From Bradyrhizobium sp. 190 (GTDB lineage Bacteria; Pseudomonadota; Alphaproteobacteria; Rhizobiales; Xanthobacteraceae), in NCBI RefSeq assembly GCF_023073415.1, contig NZ_JADPJL010000062.1:248001-312000 (forward strand): a stretch of DNA of 64,000 nucleotides, written 5' to 3'. Numbering within the stretch: the stretch's first letter is position 1; the number at the start of each line of letters is the position of its first letter. Below the pieces are notes generated by a model. It was given only the letters and a program-made list of their open reading frames with translations, was not told where the DNA came from and searched no databases. Both the position numbers and the translations under genes were made by a program. Positions 1 to 10,956 of this stretch are shown one piece after another.

Positions 1-2
1 GC

Positions 3-839
3 CCCACCGCCGCCACCGGTCCGGCCGGTCACCCGGTGCTGCCTGCGCTGTTGTCCAGATCTTATCCGGCGGTGATGGGCGTACTGAATGTAACGCCCGA
101 TTCATTCTCGGACGGCGGGCAATTCGCCGCCCCCGAGCCCGCGCTGGCCCAGGCCCGGCGGATGGTCGCCGAGGGCGCCGACATCATCGACATCGGCGCG
201 GAATCCACCCGGCCCTACGGGTCGGAACCGATCTCGGCGGAAGAAGAATTGAAACGGCTGCAGCCGGTGCTGCCCGAAATCGTCGCGCTCGGCATTCCGG
301 TGTCGATCGACAGCATGAAATCGGCCGTCGTCGCCTGGGCGCTCCACCAGGGCGCCGCCGTCGCCAACGATGTCTGGGGCCTGCAGCGCGATTCCGGCAT
401 GGCAGGACTGGTCGCCGAGCGCGGCACACCCGTTATCATCATGCATAACCGCGAGAGTGCCGATCCTGCTCTAGACATCATGCAGGACATCTCCAATTTC
501 TTTGCAGCCTCGCTCGACATCGCTGCCCGTGCCGGAATTTCGCCTGACAAGATCGTGCTCGATCCCGGCATCGGCTTCGGCAAGACGCCCGAGCAGAGCA
601 TGACCGCGCTGGCGCGGCTCGGCGAGTTGCAGTCGTTCGGACTTCCACTATTGGTCGGCGCCTCGCGCAAGCGCTTCATCAGCACGGTGACGCCGTCGGA
701 GCCGCATCAGCGCCTCGGCGGCTCAATTGCCGCGCATCTGTCGGCGGCCCAGAACGGGGCGCGGATCATCCGGGCGCATGACGTCGCCGAAACCGTACAG
801 GCGCTGCGCGTCACCGCCGCAATCAGGGAACAGGGATGA
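3..839 (+). CDS. folP: Dihydropteroate synthase, 5' end outside the window
   Basis: Condenses 6-hydroxymethyl-7,8-dihydropterin pyrophosphate with p-aminobenzoate to give dihydropteroate, in the cytosolic folate pathway. The signatures are NVTPDSFSDGG near the start, DIGAESTRP, and GASRKRF near the C-terminus, which supplies the Lys/Arg substrate-binding residues. The reading frame is open to the left edge. A GTG at 36 is the first start codon visible, but the conserved core begins only about 14 codons later, so the true start may lie upstream. folB overlaps the stop in an ATGA arrangement and folK follows, so this is a folate operon. Confidence 0.95.
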   Translation, partial: PTAATGPAGHPVLPALLSRSYPAVMGVLNVTPDSFSDGGQFAAPEPALAQARRMVAEGADIIDIGAESTRPYGSEPISAEEELKRLQPVLPEIVALGIPVSIDSMKSAVVAWALHQGAAVANDVWGLQRDSGMAGLVAERGTPVIIMHNRESADPALDIMQDISNFFAASLDIAARAGISPDKIVLDPGIGFGKTPEQSMTALARLGELQSFGLPLLVGASRKRFISTVTPSEPHQRLGGSIAAHLSAAQNGARIIRAHDVAETVQALRVTAAIREQG

Positions 840-1207
840 GCGATACGATCTTCATCACCGGCATCGTCATCCATGCCCGCCACGGCGTGATGGAGCACGA
901 GACTGAAGTCGGGCAGCGTTTTGTCATCGACCTCGAACTTTCCGCTGATCTGTCGGAAGCTTCGCGCACCGATCACCTGTCGGACACCGTATCCTATGCC
1001 AGTGTGGTGGCCACCGCGACGGCGGCGTTCAAGAACACCAATTACAAGCTCCTGGAGCGCGCTGCCGGCGCCGTTGCAGACGCGATATTCGCGGCGTTTG
1101 CGCGCGTCGACGCGGTCAAGGTCACCGTGCATAAGCCGCATGCGCCGATTGCCGCGATCTTCGAGGATGTCGGCGTGGTGCTGACGCGCAAGCGGCAATC
1201 GCCCTGA
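836..1207 (+). CDS. folB: Dihydroneopterin aldolase
   Basis: Converts 7,8-dihydroneopterin to 6-hydroxymethyl-7,8-dihydropterin and glycolaldehyde, the step before FolK. The 123-residue length matches the small FolB/FolX tunnelling fold. The N-terminus (ITGIVIHARHGVMEHE) carries the family's GxxxxHGVxxxE pattern with the catalytic-region Glu. The region TDHLSDTVSYASV and the Lys-containing KVTVHKPHAPI segment are also typical. The ATG overlaps the folP TGA, which suggests translational coupling, and the stop is one base from folK. FolX (epimerase) is the main alternative, but the folP-folB-folK order argues for FolB. Confidence 0.93.
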   Translation: MSDTIFITGIVIHARHGVMEHETEVGQRFVIDLELSADLSEASRTDHLSDTVSYASVVATATAAFKNTNYKLLERAAGAVADAIFAAFARVDAVKVTVHKPHAPIAAIFEDVGVVLTRKRQSP

Positions 1208-1208
1208 C

Positions 1209-1700
1209 ATGGCGGACGTGCTGATCGCGCTCGGCGGCAATGTCGGCGACGTCCGCGCGACATTCAACAAGGCCATCTCCAATATCTGCGGCATGACGCA
1301 GGCCGCCCTGCTGGCGCGTTCCTCCGACTACACCACCCCGCCCTGGGGCGAGGAAGACCAGGCGCCTTTCACCAATGCCTGCATCGAGATCGAAACCAGT
1401 CTCGATCCGCATGCGCTGCTGTTCACGCTGCACAAGATCGAGAAGAAGTTCGGCCGTGACCGCGCGCATGAGACGCGCTGGGGTCCGCGTACACTCGATC
1501 TCGACCTGATCGCCTATGATGACGTCAGGCTCGACAAGCCGGAACTGACGCTGCCGCATCCGCGGGCTTTCGAGCGCGCTTTCGTGCTGGTGCCGTTGGC
1601 CGAGATCGCGCCCGACCGTATCATTGCGGGACGGCGTGTCAGCGACGCGCTGGCGCAGCTTTCGACCGAGGGTATCCAGCGGTTGCCCGACCTCGATTAA
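1209..1700 (+). CDS. folK: 2-amino-4-hydroxy-6-hydroxymethyldihydropteridine pyrophosphokinase
   Basis: Transfers pyrophosphate from ATP to 6-hydroxymethyl-7,8-dihydropterin, producing the FolP substrate. At 163 residues it has the usual HPPK length. It shows the N-terminal LIALGGNVGD motif and the strongly conserved RWGPRTLDLDLIAYDD, whose Asp pair binds magnesium, followed by LPHPRAFERAFVLVPL. It is the third gene of the folP-folB-folK operon and starts one base after the folB stop. Confidence 0.96.
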   Translation: MADVLIALGGNVGDVRATFNKAISNICGMTQAALLARSSDYTTPPWGEEDQAPFTNACIEIETSLDPHALLFTLHKIEKKFGRDRAHETRWGPRTLDLDLIAYDDVRLDKPELTLPHPRAFERAFVLVPLAEIAPDRIIAGRRVSDALAQLSTEGIQRLPDLD

Positions 1701-1794
1701 CCCCGAAAGGCCCCAAAACAACCGTTTGGCTTGGCGCCCGCCCCGTGGCAATTTCCGGCCAAATCAAGAGACGACCAGAGAATAAATAGCCCGG

Positions 1795-3663
1795 ATGACC
1801 AAGACTGACGAGCTGACATTGGCCGCGGAGTTTCCGCAGGCGACCTACGAGGACTGGCGCAAGCTGGTCGACGGGGTGCTGAAGGGCGCGCCGTTCGAGA
1901 AACTGGTCAGCAAGACGCCTGACGGGTTGAAAATCGATCCGATCTATCGCCGCGCCCAAGGTGCTGCGCCGGTCGCCGGCCGTGCCGCCGCCGCGCCCTG
2001 GCAGATCATGCAGCGGATCGATCATCCCGATGCAAAGGCGGCCAACGCGCAGGCGCTGCACGATCTGGAGAACGGCGCGACGGGGCTGACGCTTGTGTTC
2101 GCCGGCGCCAATGGCGCTCATGGGTTTGGATTGGATCCTTCGGCCGAGGCGGTCGCGCGGGTTCTCGACGGCATTTATATCGACGCCGGCATCGGCATCG
2201 AGCTCCAGATCGGTCTGCAGTCGCGAATGGCCGCGACTCACGTCGCCGAATACATCAAGCGCAGAGGTATCGATCCTGCGGCCTGCGACATCCGCTTCGG
2301 CCTCGACCCGCTTGGATCCCGTGCGGTATGGGGCTCCAGCCCCAATGACTGGGCCGAGATCGTGACCGCGGTCACGAGCGTCGTCAAAGACCTCGCAGCG
2401 ATGGGCTTCAAGGGCCGGCTTGCGGCAGCCGACGGACGAGTGATCCATGATGCGGGCGGATCGGAAGTGCAGGAGCTGGCATACGTGCTGGCTGCCGGTG
2501 TCGCTTATCTGCGCGCGATCGAGCAGGCCGGGATTGCGCTCGAAGACGCGCAAGGCATGGTCTATGCGCGGCTTGCCGCCGACGCCGACCAGTTTTTAAC
2601 GCTGGCGAAATTCCGGGCGCTGCGGCTGTTGTGGGCGCGGATCGAACAGGCTTGCGGCCTGACACCCAAACCGCTGTTCATCGCGGCCGATACGGCGTGG
2701 CGAATGCTGACGCAGCGCGATCCTTATGTGAACATGCTGCGCGCGACGATAGCGACCTTCTCGGCCGGTCTCGGTGGCGCCAACGCCATCACCGTATTGC
2801 CGCACACGCTGGCCTTGGGATTACCTGATCCGTTCGCCCGGCGTGCCGCTCGCAACACGCAACTGGTGCTGCTGGAAGAGTCCAACCTCGCCAAGGTGAG
2901 CGATCCCGCAGCCGGCTCCGGCGGCATCGAGACATTGACGAAGCAGCTCTGCGAAGCCGCGTGGTCGCTGTTCCAGGAGATCGAGAAAGCCGGCGGCATG
3001 TTCCCGGCGCTCGAACAAAACCTGATCCAGCGCAAGGTCGCCGCGACCCGGGCCACACGCGAGGCCAACATCGCCAAGCGGAAGGACGTGCTGACGGGCG
3101 CGAGCGAATTTCCGAACCTGCATGAGGCTGAGATCGCCGTACTCGATGCAAGGCCAGTCGTGCTGCCGCCCTATGGCGAGGCGAAATTCAAGTTCGACCC
3201 GTTGCCGCCGATGCGGCTCGCCGCACCGTTCGAGGCGCTGCGCGACAAATCGGACGACAAGCTCAAGGCATCCGGCGCCCGGCCAAAGATCTTCCTCGCC
3301 AATCTCGGCACGGCCGCCGACTTCACCGCGCGCGCCGCCTTCGCCAAGAGCTTTTTCGAGACCGGCGGCATCGAAGCGATCGACACGCAAGGCTTTGCCG
3401 ACACGGCGGCGCTCGCCGCCGCGTTCAAGGCATCGGGCGCGGTTATTGTTTGCCTGTGCTCGTCCGACAAGGTCTATGTGGAACACGCGGCGGCCGCCGC
3501 AAAGGCCCTTCAAGCGGCCGACACCAAGCATATCTATCTGGCAGGACGGCCCGGCGAACAGGAGGCCGCGCTACGCAATGCCGGTGTCGGCGATTTCATC
3601 TTTGCTGGCGGCGACGCGCTGGCGATGCTGCAGGAAGCCTGGCGGCGAATGGAGCGAGCATGA
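1795..3663 (+). CDS. mutA: Methylmalonyl-CoA mutase, small (beta) subunit
   Basis: Non-catalytic partner of the adenosylcobalamin-dependent mutase that interconverts methylmalonyl-CoA and succinyl-CoA in propionate and odd-chain metabolism. The 622 residues comprise a degenerate TIM-barrel domain (about 1-450; for example YIKRRGIDPAACDIRFGLDPLG, DPYVNMLRATIATFSAGLGGANAITVLPH) and a C-terminal Rossmann-like B12 domain. That domain lacks the DxHxxG cobalamin-ligand motif, as expected for the small subunit. The catalytic subunit is at 4161-6326. The stop overlaps the start of the GFA gene (ATGA). Confidence 0.93.
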   Translation: MTKTDELTLAAEFPQATYEDWRKLVDGVLKGAPFEKLVSKTPDGLKIDPIYRRAQGAAPVAGRAAAAPWQIMQRIDHPDAKAANAQALHDLENGATGLTLVFAGANGAHGFGLDPSAEAVARVLDGIYIDAGIGIELQIGLQSRMAATHVAEYIKRRGIDPAACDIRFGLDPLGSRAVWGSSPNDWAEIVTAVTSVVKDLAAMGFKGRLAAADGRVIHDAGGSEVQELAYVLAAGVAYLRAIEQAGIALEDAQGMVYARLAADADQFLTLAKFRALRLLWARIEQACGLTPKPLFIAADTAWRMLTQRDPYVNMLRATIATFSAGLGGANAITVLPHTLALGLPDPFARRAARNTQLVLLEESNLAKVSDPAAGSGGIETLTKQLCEAAWSLFQEIEKAGGMFPALEQNLIQRKVAATRATREANIAKRKDVLTGASEFPNLHEAEIAVLDARPVVLPPYGEAKFKFDPLPPMRLAAPFEALRDKSDDKLKASGARPKIFLANLGTAADFTARAAFAKSFFETGGIEAIDTQGFADTAALAAAFKASGAVIVCLCSSDKVYVEHAAAAAKALQAADTKHIYLAGRPGEQEAALRNAGVGDFIFAGGDALAMLQEAWRRMERA

Positions 3664-4127
3664 CGGAAAACAACCACAAGACGGTCCTGACCGGTGGCTG
3701 CCAGTGCGGCGCCGTCCGCTTTGCGCTGTCGGTACCGCCGCCCAAGGTCAGCATCTGCCATTGCCGGATGTGCCAGAAAGCATCGGGAGCGCCCTTCGCC
3801 TCGCTCGCCGATATCGAGCACGAGCATTTCACCTGGACCCGCGGCAAGCCGGCGACGTTTCAGTCCTCCTCCATCGCCGAGCGCGATTTCTGTGCAGCCT
3901 GCGGCACGCCCCTGACCTACCGGCTGATCGGCGGCCCCCGGATCGAGATCATGACCGGCGCGTTCGACCGCCCCGACCGGGTGGTGCCGACGCGGCAATA
4001 TGGAACCGAATCCCGGCTCGGCTGGGTGGTCGGCATCGCCAATCTGCCGAGCCAGACCACGCAGCAGAATTACGGGCCGGAGAAGATGGCAACCATCACC
4101 AGCCACCAGCATCCGGACCATGATTAG
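3660..4127 (+). CDS. GFA family (CENP-V/GFA domain) zinc protein
   Basis: A 155-residue protein of the glutathione-dependent formaldehyde-activating (GFA/DUF636) fold, which binds zinc through cysteines. The cysteine pattern is complete: GGCQCGAVRF near the N-terminus, CHCRMCQ, and FCAACGTPL. The start is the ATG overlapping the mutA stop. The longer open frame upstream lies inside mutA and is a shadow. Its substrate is unknown; many family members have no demonstrated formaldehyde activity. Its position between the two mutase subunit genes is unusual, and no functional link can be shown from sequence. Confidence 0.85.
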   Translation: MTENNHKTVLTGGCQCGAVRFALSVPPPKVSICHCRMCQKASGAPFASLADIEHEHFTWTRGKPATFQSSSIAERDFCAACGTPLTYRLIGGPRIEIMTGAFDRPDRVVPTRQYGTESRLGWVVGIANLPSQTTQQNYGPEKMATITSHQHPDHD

Positions 4128-4160
4128 GGGTGACGATCCCCGACGTTCACATGTGCTATA

Positions 4161-6326
<2,166 letters not shown>

Positions 6327-6364
6327 TTTCTCCGCCGGGCGCAGCTAATTCCAAAGGATCGCCC

Positions 6365-7162
6365 TTGCGCGGCATTGCATTCCTCACATTCGTCAGGACA
6401 ATTGGTTTCGCGGGCGCCATCGCATGCAGTGCGGCGCTTGGCGCAGCGTTTGCCGCCGAGCCCAAGCCGGACTTTTCCATCAAGGCCAAATGGGTCGAGG
6501 TCAGCGTCACCCTCGACGCGAAAATCAAGACCGATCCGGCGCTGGCGGCGAACTGCCTGGCCGAGGGCAAGACATGGGCCCAGAAGAACCGTGCCGATGC
6601 CGACAAGGAACGCAAGCAGGACCCCGAGTTGTTCCGCAATGCGTGGTCGTTTGAGCGGAAATACGAGACGCGCTCGGTGGTCGACGGCCGCTATGTCAGC
6701 ATCGTCAGGGGCGACTACGAATATACTGGCGGCGCGCACCCCAACAGCTCGTCCGACACGATCCTGTGGGACAGGTCAGCGGGCAAGCGCATCAGCATCC
6801 GTCCATTCTTCACCGAAACAGCCGACAACGGCCCGACGCTGAAAGCGATGCGGCGAGGTGTCATTACATCGCTGGAGGCCGAGAAGAAGAAGCGCGGCGC
6901 GGAAGGCACTGACACCAGCACCATCGAAGCCATCGAGCCAAAGCTTCTCAAGATCGGGCCGGTCTCGCTGGCGCCATCGACCGAGGAAGGCAAGAGCTCC
7001 GGCCTGACCTTTCACTACGCCCCTTACGCGGTCGGCTCCTACGCCGAAGGCGAGTATATCGCCTTCGTGCCGTGGGAGACGCTAAAGCCGTATCTGACGC
7101 CGGAAGGCGCCAGAATTTTCGGCGGCGCGCGACCGAAGGACGACGAAGAGCGCCCACAATAA
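6365..7162 (+). CDS. Secreted DUF3298-type protein
   Basis: A 265-residue protein of unknown function, probably exported. Residues 1-30 form a signal peptide (hydrophobic stretch ending ALGAAFAA). The middle part (VSIVRGDYEYTGGAHPNSSSDTILWD) and the terminal region (FHYAPYAVGSYAEGEYIAFVPWETLKPYL) match the DUF3298 pattern seen in RsiV-like and peptidoglycan-linked proteins. The start is a TTG at 6365, the only one in frame that keeps the whole signal peptide. It follows mutB by 38 bases but shares no evident pathway with it. The family assignment rests on recalled motifs only. Confidence 0.7.
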   Translation: MRGIAFLTFVRTIGFAGAIACSAALGAAFAAEPKPDFSIKAKWVEVSVTLDAKIKTDPALAANCLAEGKTWAQKNRADADKERKQDPELFRNAWSFERKYETRSVVDGRYVSIVRGDYEYTGGAHPNSSSDTILWDRSAGKRISIRPFFTETADNGPTLKAMRRGVITSLEAEKKKRGAEGTDTSTIEAIEPKLLKIGPVSLAPSTEEGKSSGLTFHYAPYAVGSYAEGEYIAFVPWETLKPYLTPEGARIFGGARPKDDEERPQ

Positions 7163-7174
7163 CGGCCGCACCAT

Positions 7175-7645
7175 TCAAGCAGCCCGGCGGCCCAGCGCTC
7201 TCTCGAGCGAATGCGTCCAGTCCGGAATCCATGACTGGAACAGCGTCTGCCAGCGATCGGCATCCTGCGGCTTGGTATCGAGCTGGACCGACCATCCGAT
7301 GAAGGTCCGGTTGCCCTCGACGACCGGCAGCAGGTGCATCGTCCCCTCATAGCGCGTCGGCGCGGGGGCATCCGAAGCAAGCTCGGCTGGAAACGGGAAC
7401 GGCTCGATGCCCGCATAAGTCAGCGTGTGCGCTTCGTCGGAATGGCCCGCCAGCCGCTGCCTGATCCAGTTGCCGAGGTAGCAGAAGCGTCTGACCGCGC
7501 CGACTTCGTCGCCGCCTTTGTCGTCCTCGATCACGCTTTCGCTGACGCCATCGATATAGGCCGGGTAGTTGTTGAAGTCGCGGATCAGGTCCCACACGGT
7601 TTCCAGGGGATGGTTCAGCACGGTGCTGTAATAGGCTGTCGTCAT
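7175..7645 (-). CDS. SRPBCC (START/Bet v1-like) family protein
   Basis: A small 156-residue polyketide-cyclase/dehydrase-like lipid-binding fold. It begins TAYYSTVLNHPLETVWDLIRDFNNYPAYIDGV, the typical SRPBCC opening with a strand, a Trp-containing helix and the N-Y-P turn. A longer frame starts at 7690, but the ATG at 7645 has a GGAG six bases upstream and begins right at the domain, so it is preferred. Ligand and function are unknown. It is convergent with the DUF3298 gene and divergent from tctC. Confidence 0.82.
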   Translation of the reverse strand: MTTAYYSTVLNHPLETVWDLIRDFNNYPAYIDGVSESVIEDDKGGDEVGAVRRFCYLGNWIRQRLAGHSDEAHTLTYAGIEPFPFPAELASDAPAPTRYEGTMHLLPVVEGNRTFIGWSVQLDTKPQDADRWQTLFQSWIPDWTHSLERALGRRAA

Positions 7646-7865
7646 GATGATCTCCGCAATCGATCGCGGCTCGATGACTGAGCCGCACATGGATACCTAT
7701 TTCGGGTAGCCCGATCGCCGCCACCCGATTTCCGGATGTGGCGAGATGCCCACCGGGCGACGATTTTCCTCACGAGCCAATGCCTTGCGACCACAACGCA
7801 AAGCCGCCTAGAATGTCGCATCACAAGAGCGCCCGGCCTCACGGACGCCGCAGGGAGGACCACCG

Positions 7866-8861
7866 ATGTCCAAGAAGATCACGCGCCGCGCCTTCGCGGC
7901 TTCATCCGCTGCTGCCGCGGCCGTCGCGGGTTTTGGCTTCAAGCCGGCTTTGGCGCAGGCCTATCCGGCCCGGCCGGTGACCGTGATCGTTCCCTGGGGC
8001 GCCGGCGGTGGCACCGACGCGACCGCGCGCATTGTTGCGGCGCTCTTGGAGAAGGACCTCGGCCAGCCCTTCAACGTGGTCAACCGCACCGGCGGTTCCG
8101 GCGTGGTCGGCCATTCCGCGATCGCAACCGCCCAGCCCGACGGTTACACGATCGGCATGCTGACGGTGGAAATCTCGATGATGCACTGGCAGGGGCTCAC
8201 GGAACTCGCACCCAAGAGCTACACGCCGCTTGCGCTGATGAACGAGGATCCGCCCGGAATCCAGGTCGGTTCCGGATCGCCCTACAAGACCGTGAAAGAG
8301 CTCGCCGACGCCATCAAGGCCGCGCCTGCCGGCAAGTTCAAGGCCTCTGGCACCGGCCAGGGCGGCATCTGGCATCTCGCGCTGGTCGGCTGGATGCAGG
8401 CGATGGGACTTGCGCCGAACCACGTGGCCTGGGTGCCGTCGAACGGCGCTGCGCCCGCGATGCAGGATCTTGCGGCCGGCGGCCTCGACCTTACCACCTG
8501 CTCGGTGCCGGAAGCCCGCGCGATCATCGAGGCCGGCAAGGCGCGCAGCCTCGCCGTCATGGCTACAGCGCGCAATCCTGCATTCCCCGATGTGCCGACG
8601 CTGAAGGAAGCCATAGGCATCGACTATTCGACCGGTGCGTGGCGCGGCATTGCCGGTCCCAAAGGCCTGCCGGCCGATGTCGCGGCCAAGCTCACGGCGT
8701 CGCTGAAGAAGGTTTACGACTCCAAGGAGTTCAAGGACTTCATGAGCAATCGCGGCTTCGGAACGGTGTGGGGCGATGCGGCGCAATTCGCAGCCTTTAT
8801 GGACAAGGGCGACGCGCAGATGGGCGTGGCGATGAAGGCCGCTGGTCTCTCGAAGGTTTGA
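7866..8861 (+). CDS. tctC: Tripartite tricarboxylate transporter substrate-binding protein (TctC/Bug family)
   Basis: Periplasmic binding protein of a TTT transporter. The N-terminus has a twin-arginine signal (RRAFAASSAAAAA) with cleavage near ALA-QA. The mature part opens with YPARPVTVIVPWGAGGGTDATAR, the family hallmark, followed by NVVNRTGGSGVVGH. Its 331 residues are the usual Bug length. GGGAGG-like SD sequence (GGGAGG) precedes the ATG. tctB and tctA follow in order, completing one transporter. The ligand (a carboxylate in characterised members) cannot be told from sequence. Confidence 0.92.
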   Translation: MSKKITRRAFAASSAAAAAVAGFGFKPALAQAYPARPVTVIVPWGAGGGTDATARIVAALLEKDLGQPFNVVNRTGGSGVVGHSAIATAQPDGYTIGMLTVEISMMHWQGLTELAPKSYTPLALMNEDPPGIQVGSGSPYKTVKELADAIKAAPAGKFKASGTGQGGIWHLALVGWMQAMGLAPNHVAWVPSNGAAPAMQDLAAGGLDLTTCSVPEARAIIEAGKARSLAVMATARNPAFPDVPTLKEAIGIDYSTGAWRGIAGPKGLPADVAAKLTASLKKVYDSKEFKDFMSNRGFGTVWGDAAQFAAFMDKGDAQMGVAMKAAGLSKV

Positions 8862-8903
8862 TCCTGATCGGCTGACATCGTCCGATATCTGCGGAGCTAG
8901 TCC

Positions 8904-9389
8904 ATGCGTCTTCCCGATCGTGTCACGGGATTGTTCCTCGTTGGCCTCGGCGCGGCCGCCGCCTATGGCGGCTGGCAGTTGCCGCCAGTGCCCGGCCAGC
9001 CGGTCGGGCCCAATGTGTTTCCGCTGGTGATCGGAACGGGTCTGGCGCTGTGCGGACTCGCGATCGCATTCGGGATCGGCCATTCCTTTGAAGAGGAAGA
9101 AGAACTCATTCCGGTCGAGGGCGGCCAGCCGCCGCCGCCGACCGGGAAGTTTTACGGCCTGCGCGCCCTGCTGCCGCCAGCGCTCTTGCTGTTCTACGTG
9201 GCAGTGGCCGATCGGCTTGGCTTCATCATTACGGCAGCACTGATCGTGTTCGTGACGTCGACCGCACTCGGCGCCCGCTGGAAGCTGTCACTGCCGCTCG
9301 CCGTGCTGGCGCCGATCGGTATCCATCTGATTTTCTCAAAATTGCTGCGCGTGCCGCTTCCGCCCGGCCTTTTGCCGATGCCCTGGTGA
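8904..9389 (+). CDS. tctB: Tripartite tricarboxylate transporter small membrane subunit (TctB)
   Basis: A 161-residue inner-membrane protein with about four hydrophobic segments, at roughly residues 5-22, 28-50, 88-125 (a pair) and 128-150. It is the poorly conserved small subunit of TTT systems and is identified mainly by size, topology and position between the binding protein and TctA. The opening RLPDRVTGLFLVGLGAAAAY is typical of TctB. Its stop lies three bases before tctA, so translation is probably coupled. Confidence 0.88.
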   Translation: MRLPDRVTGLFLVGLGAAAAYGGWQLPPVPGQPVGPNVFPLVIGTGLALCGLAIAFGIGHSFEEEEELIPVEGGQPPPPTGKFYGLRALLPPALLLFYVAVADRLGFIITAALIVFVTSTALGARWKLSLPLAVLAPIGIHLIFSKLLRVPLPPGLLPMPW

Positions 9390-9392
9390 TCG

Positions 9393-10904
9393 ATGCTCAA
9401 TACCCTCGCCCAAGCGTTTGCGCTAATTTCCACCTGGGAAGTCATCATCGCGATGTTCGCGGCCTCGGTCTATGGCCTCGTCATCGGATCGCTGCCCGGG
9501 CTATCAGCGACGATGGCGACGGCGCTGCTGGTTCCCGTCACCTTTTATCTGTCGCCGATCGCCGCGATCGCCACCATCGTCGCCGCATCAACGATGGCGA
9601 TCTTCGCTGGCGACATCCCGGGCGCACTGCTGCGCATTCCCGGCACCCCCGCCTCCGCGGCCTATGCCGACGAAGCCTATGCCATGACCCGCAAGGGCGA
9701 AGCTGAACTTGCGCTCGGCGCCGGCGTGTGGTTCTCCGCCGTCGGCGGCATCGCGGGCACGCTCTCGCTGATGATCCTCGCGCCGCCGCTCGCCGAGATC
9801 GCGCTGTCGTTCTCGACCTTCGAATATTTCTGGCTCGCATTCCTCGGCCTGATGTGCGCCACGCTGGTCGCGCGCTCCTCTCCGGTGAAGGCGATCGCCA
9901 GCATGTTCATCGGCCTGCTCGTCGCGTGCATCGGCATCGAAAACCCCGGCGGCGTGCCGCGCTTCACGTTTGGCATGACCAATTTGTTCGGCGGCATCGA
10001 ACCGATCCCGGCGCTGGTCGGTGTCTTTGCCGTGGCGCAGGTGATGCGCGCGATGCTGACGCCGGAACCGCCGCCGATCCCGCGGCGCAAATTCGGAAGC
10101 ATCTTGGCGGGCCAGTGGAAGCTCACCAAAAAATACAATTGGCAGATGACGCGAGGGAACATCATCGGGATCATCATCGGCGTGCTGCCGGGCGCCGGCG
10201 CCGACATGGCCGCCTGGGTCAGCTACGCAATGTCCAAGCGCTTTTCGAAAGAACCCGAGAAGTTCGGAACCGGCCATGTCGAGGGCCTGGTCGAGGCCGG
10301 CGCCAGCAACAACGCCAGCATCGCCTCGGGCTGGGTACCCTCGCTGCTGTTCGGCATCCCCGGCGACACCATCGCGGCCATCGCCATCGGCGTACTCTAC
10401 ATGAAGGGCCTCAACCCCGGCCCGACGCTGTTCACCGAAAAAGCGTCGAGCATGTATGCGATCTACCTGATGTTCATCATCGCCAACATCATCATGATCC
10501 CGCTCGGCATCGTCATGATCAGGCTTGCAAGCTACGTGCTGCGCGCACCGCGTTCCACCGTGATGCCGGTCATCATGCTGTGCTGCGCAGTAGGCTCGTT
10601 CGCGATCGGCAACAACATATTCGGCGTCGTTATCGTCGCGACCTTCGGAGTCATCGGCTATGTCATGGAAGAAAATGGCTATCCGGTCGCCGCGATGGTG
10701 CTCGGCATCGTAATGGGCACCATGATCGAGCAGAGTTTCGTCACCTCGCTGATCAAATCCGACGGCAGTATATTCCCGTTCTTCGAGCGTCCGATCGCCG
10801 CGATCCTGGCCGCCATGGCGATCGGCGCACTGATCTGGCCGGTGCTGGTCTGGGTGTGGCGGCGGCTCAGGCGCGAGGCGCCCGCCGCCGCGTCGGCGCG
10901 CTGA
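9393..10904 (+). CDS. tctA: Tripartite tricarboxylate transporter large permease subunit (TctA)
   Basis: The channel-forming subunit of 503 residues with roughly 11-12 membrane segments. Conserved family stretches are visible: GLVIGSLPGLSATMATALLVPVTF near the N-terminus, IAGTLSLMILAPPLAEIALSF, and GIIIGVLPGAGADMAAWVSYAMSK followed by EGLVEAGASNNA around the centre. The repeated LPG motifs are the TctA signature. Third gene of the tctCBA operon. A cation-coupled carboxylate uptake role is family knowledge; the substrate is unknown. Confidence 0.95.
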   Translation: MLNTLAQAFALISTWEVIIAMFAASVYGLVIGSLPGLSATMATALLVPVTFYLSPIAAIATIVAASTMAIFAGDIPGALLRIPGTPASAAYADEAYAMTRKGEAELALGAGVWFSAVGGIAGTLSLMILAPPLAEIALSFSTFEYFWLAFLGLMCATLVARSSPVKAIASMFIGLLVACIGIENPGGVPRFTFGMTNLFGGIEPIPALVGVFAVAQVMRAMLTPEPPPIPRRKFGSILAGQWKLTKKYNWQMTRGNIIGIIIGVLPGAGADMAAWVSYAMSKRFSKEPEKFGTGHVEGLVEAGASNNASIASGWVPSLLFGIPGDTIAAIAIGVLYMKGLNPGPTLFTEKASSMYAIYLMFIIANIIMIPLGIVMIRLASYVLRAPRSTVMPVIMLCCAVGSFAIGNNIFGVVIVATFGVIGYVMEENGYPVAAMVLGIVMGTMIEQSFVTSLIKSDGSIFPFFERPIAAILAAMAIGALIWPVLVWVWRRLRREAPAAASAR

Positions 10905-10956
10905 ACGGACTGCAGGGCCCCCTCGCCTGCATGGCGCGGGCGTTGTAAACCAAGCC

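Noticed and set aside
3122-4123. 333-codon Arg/Pro-rich plus-strand frame
   Set aside because: A shifted-frame shadow of mutA and the GFA gene with no domain.
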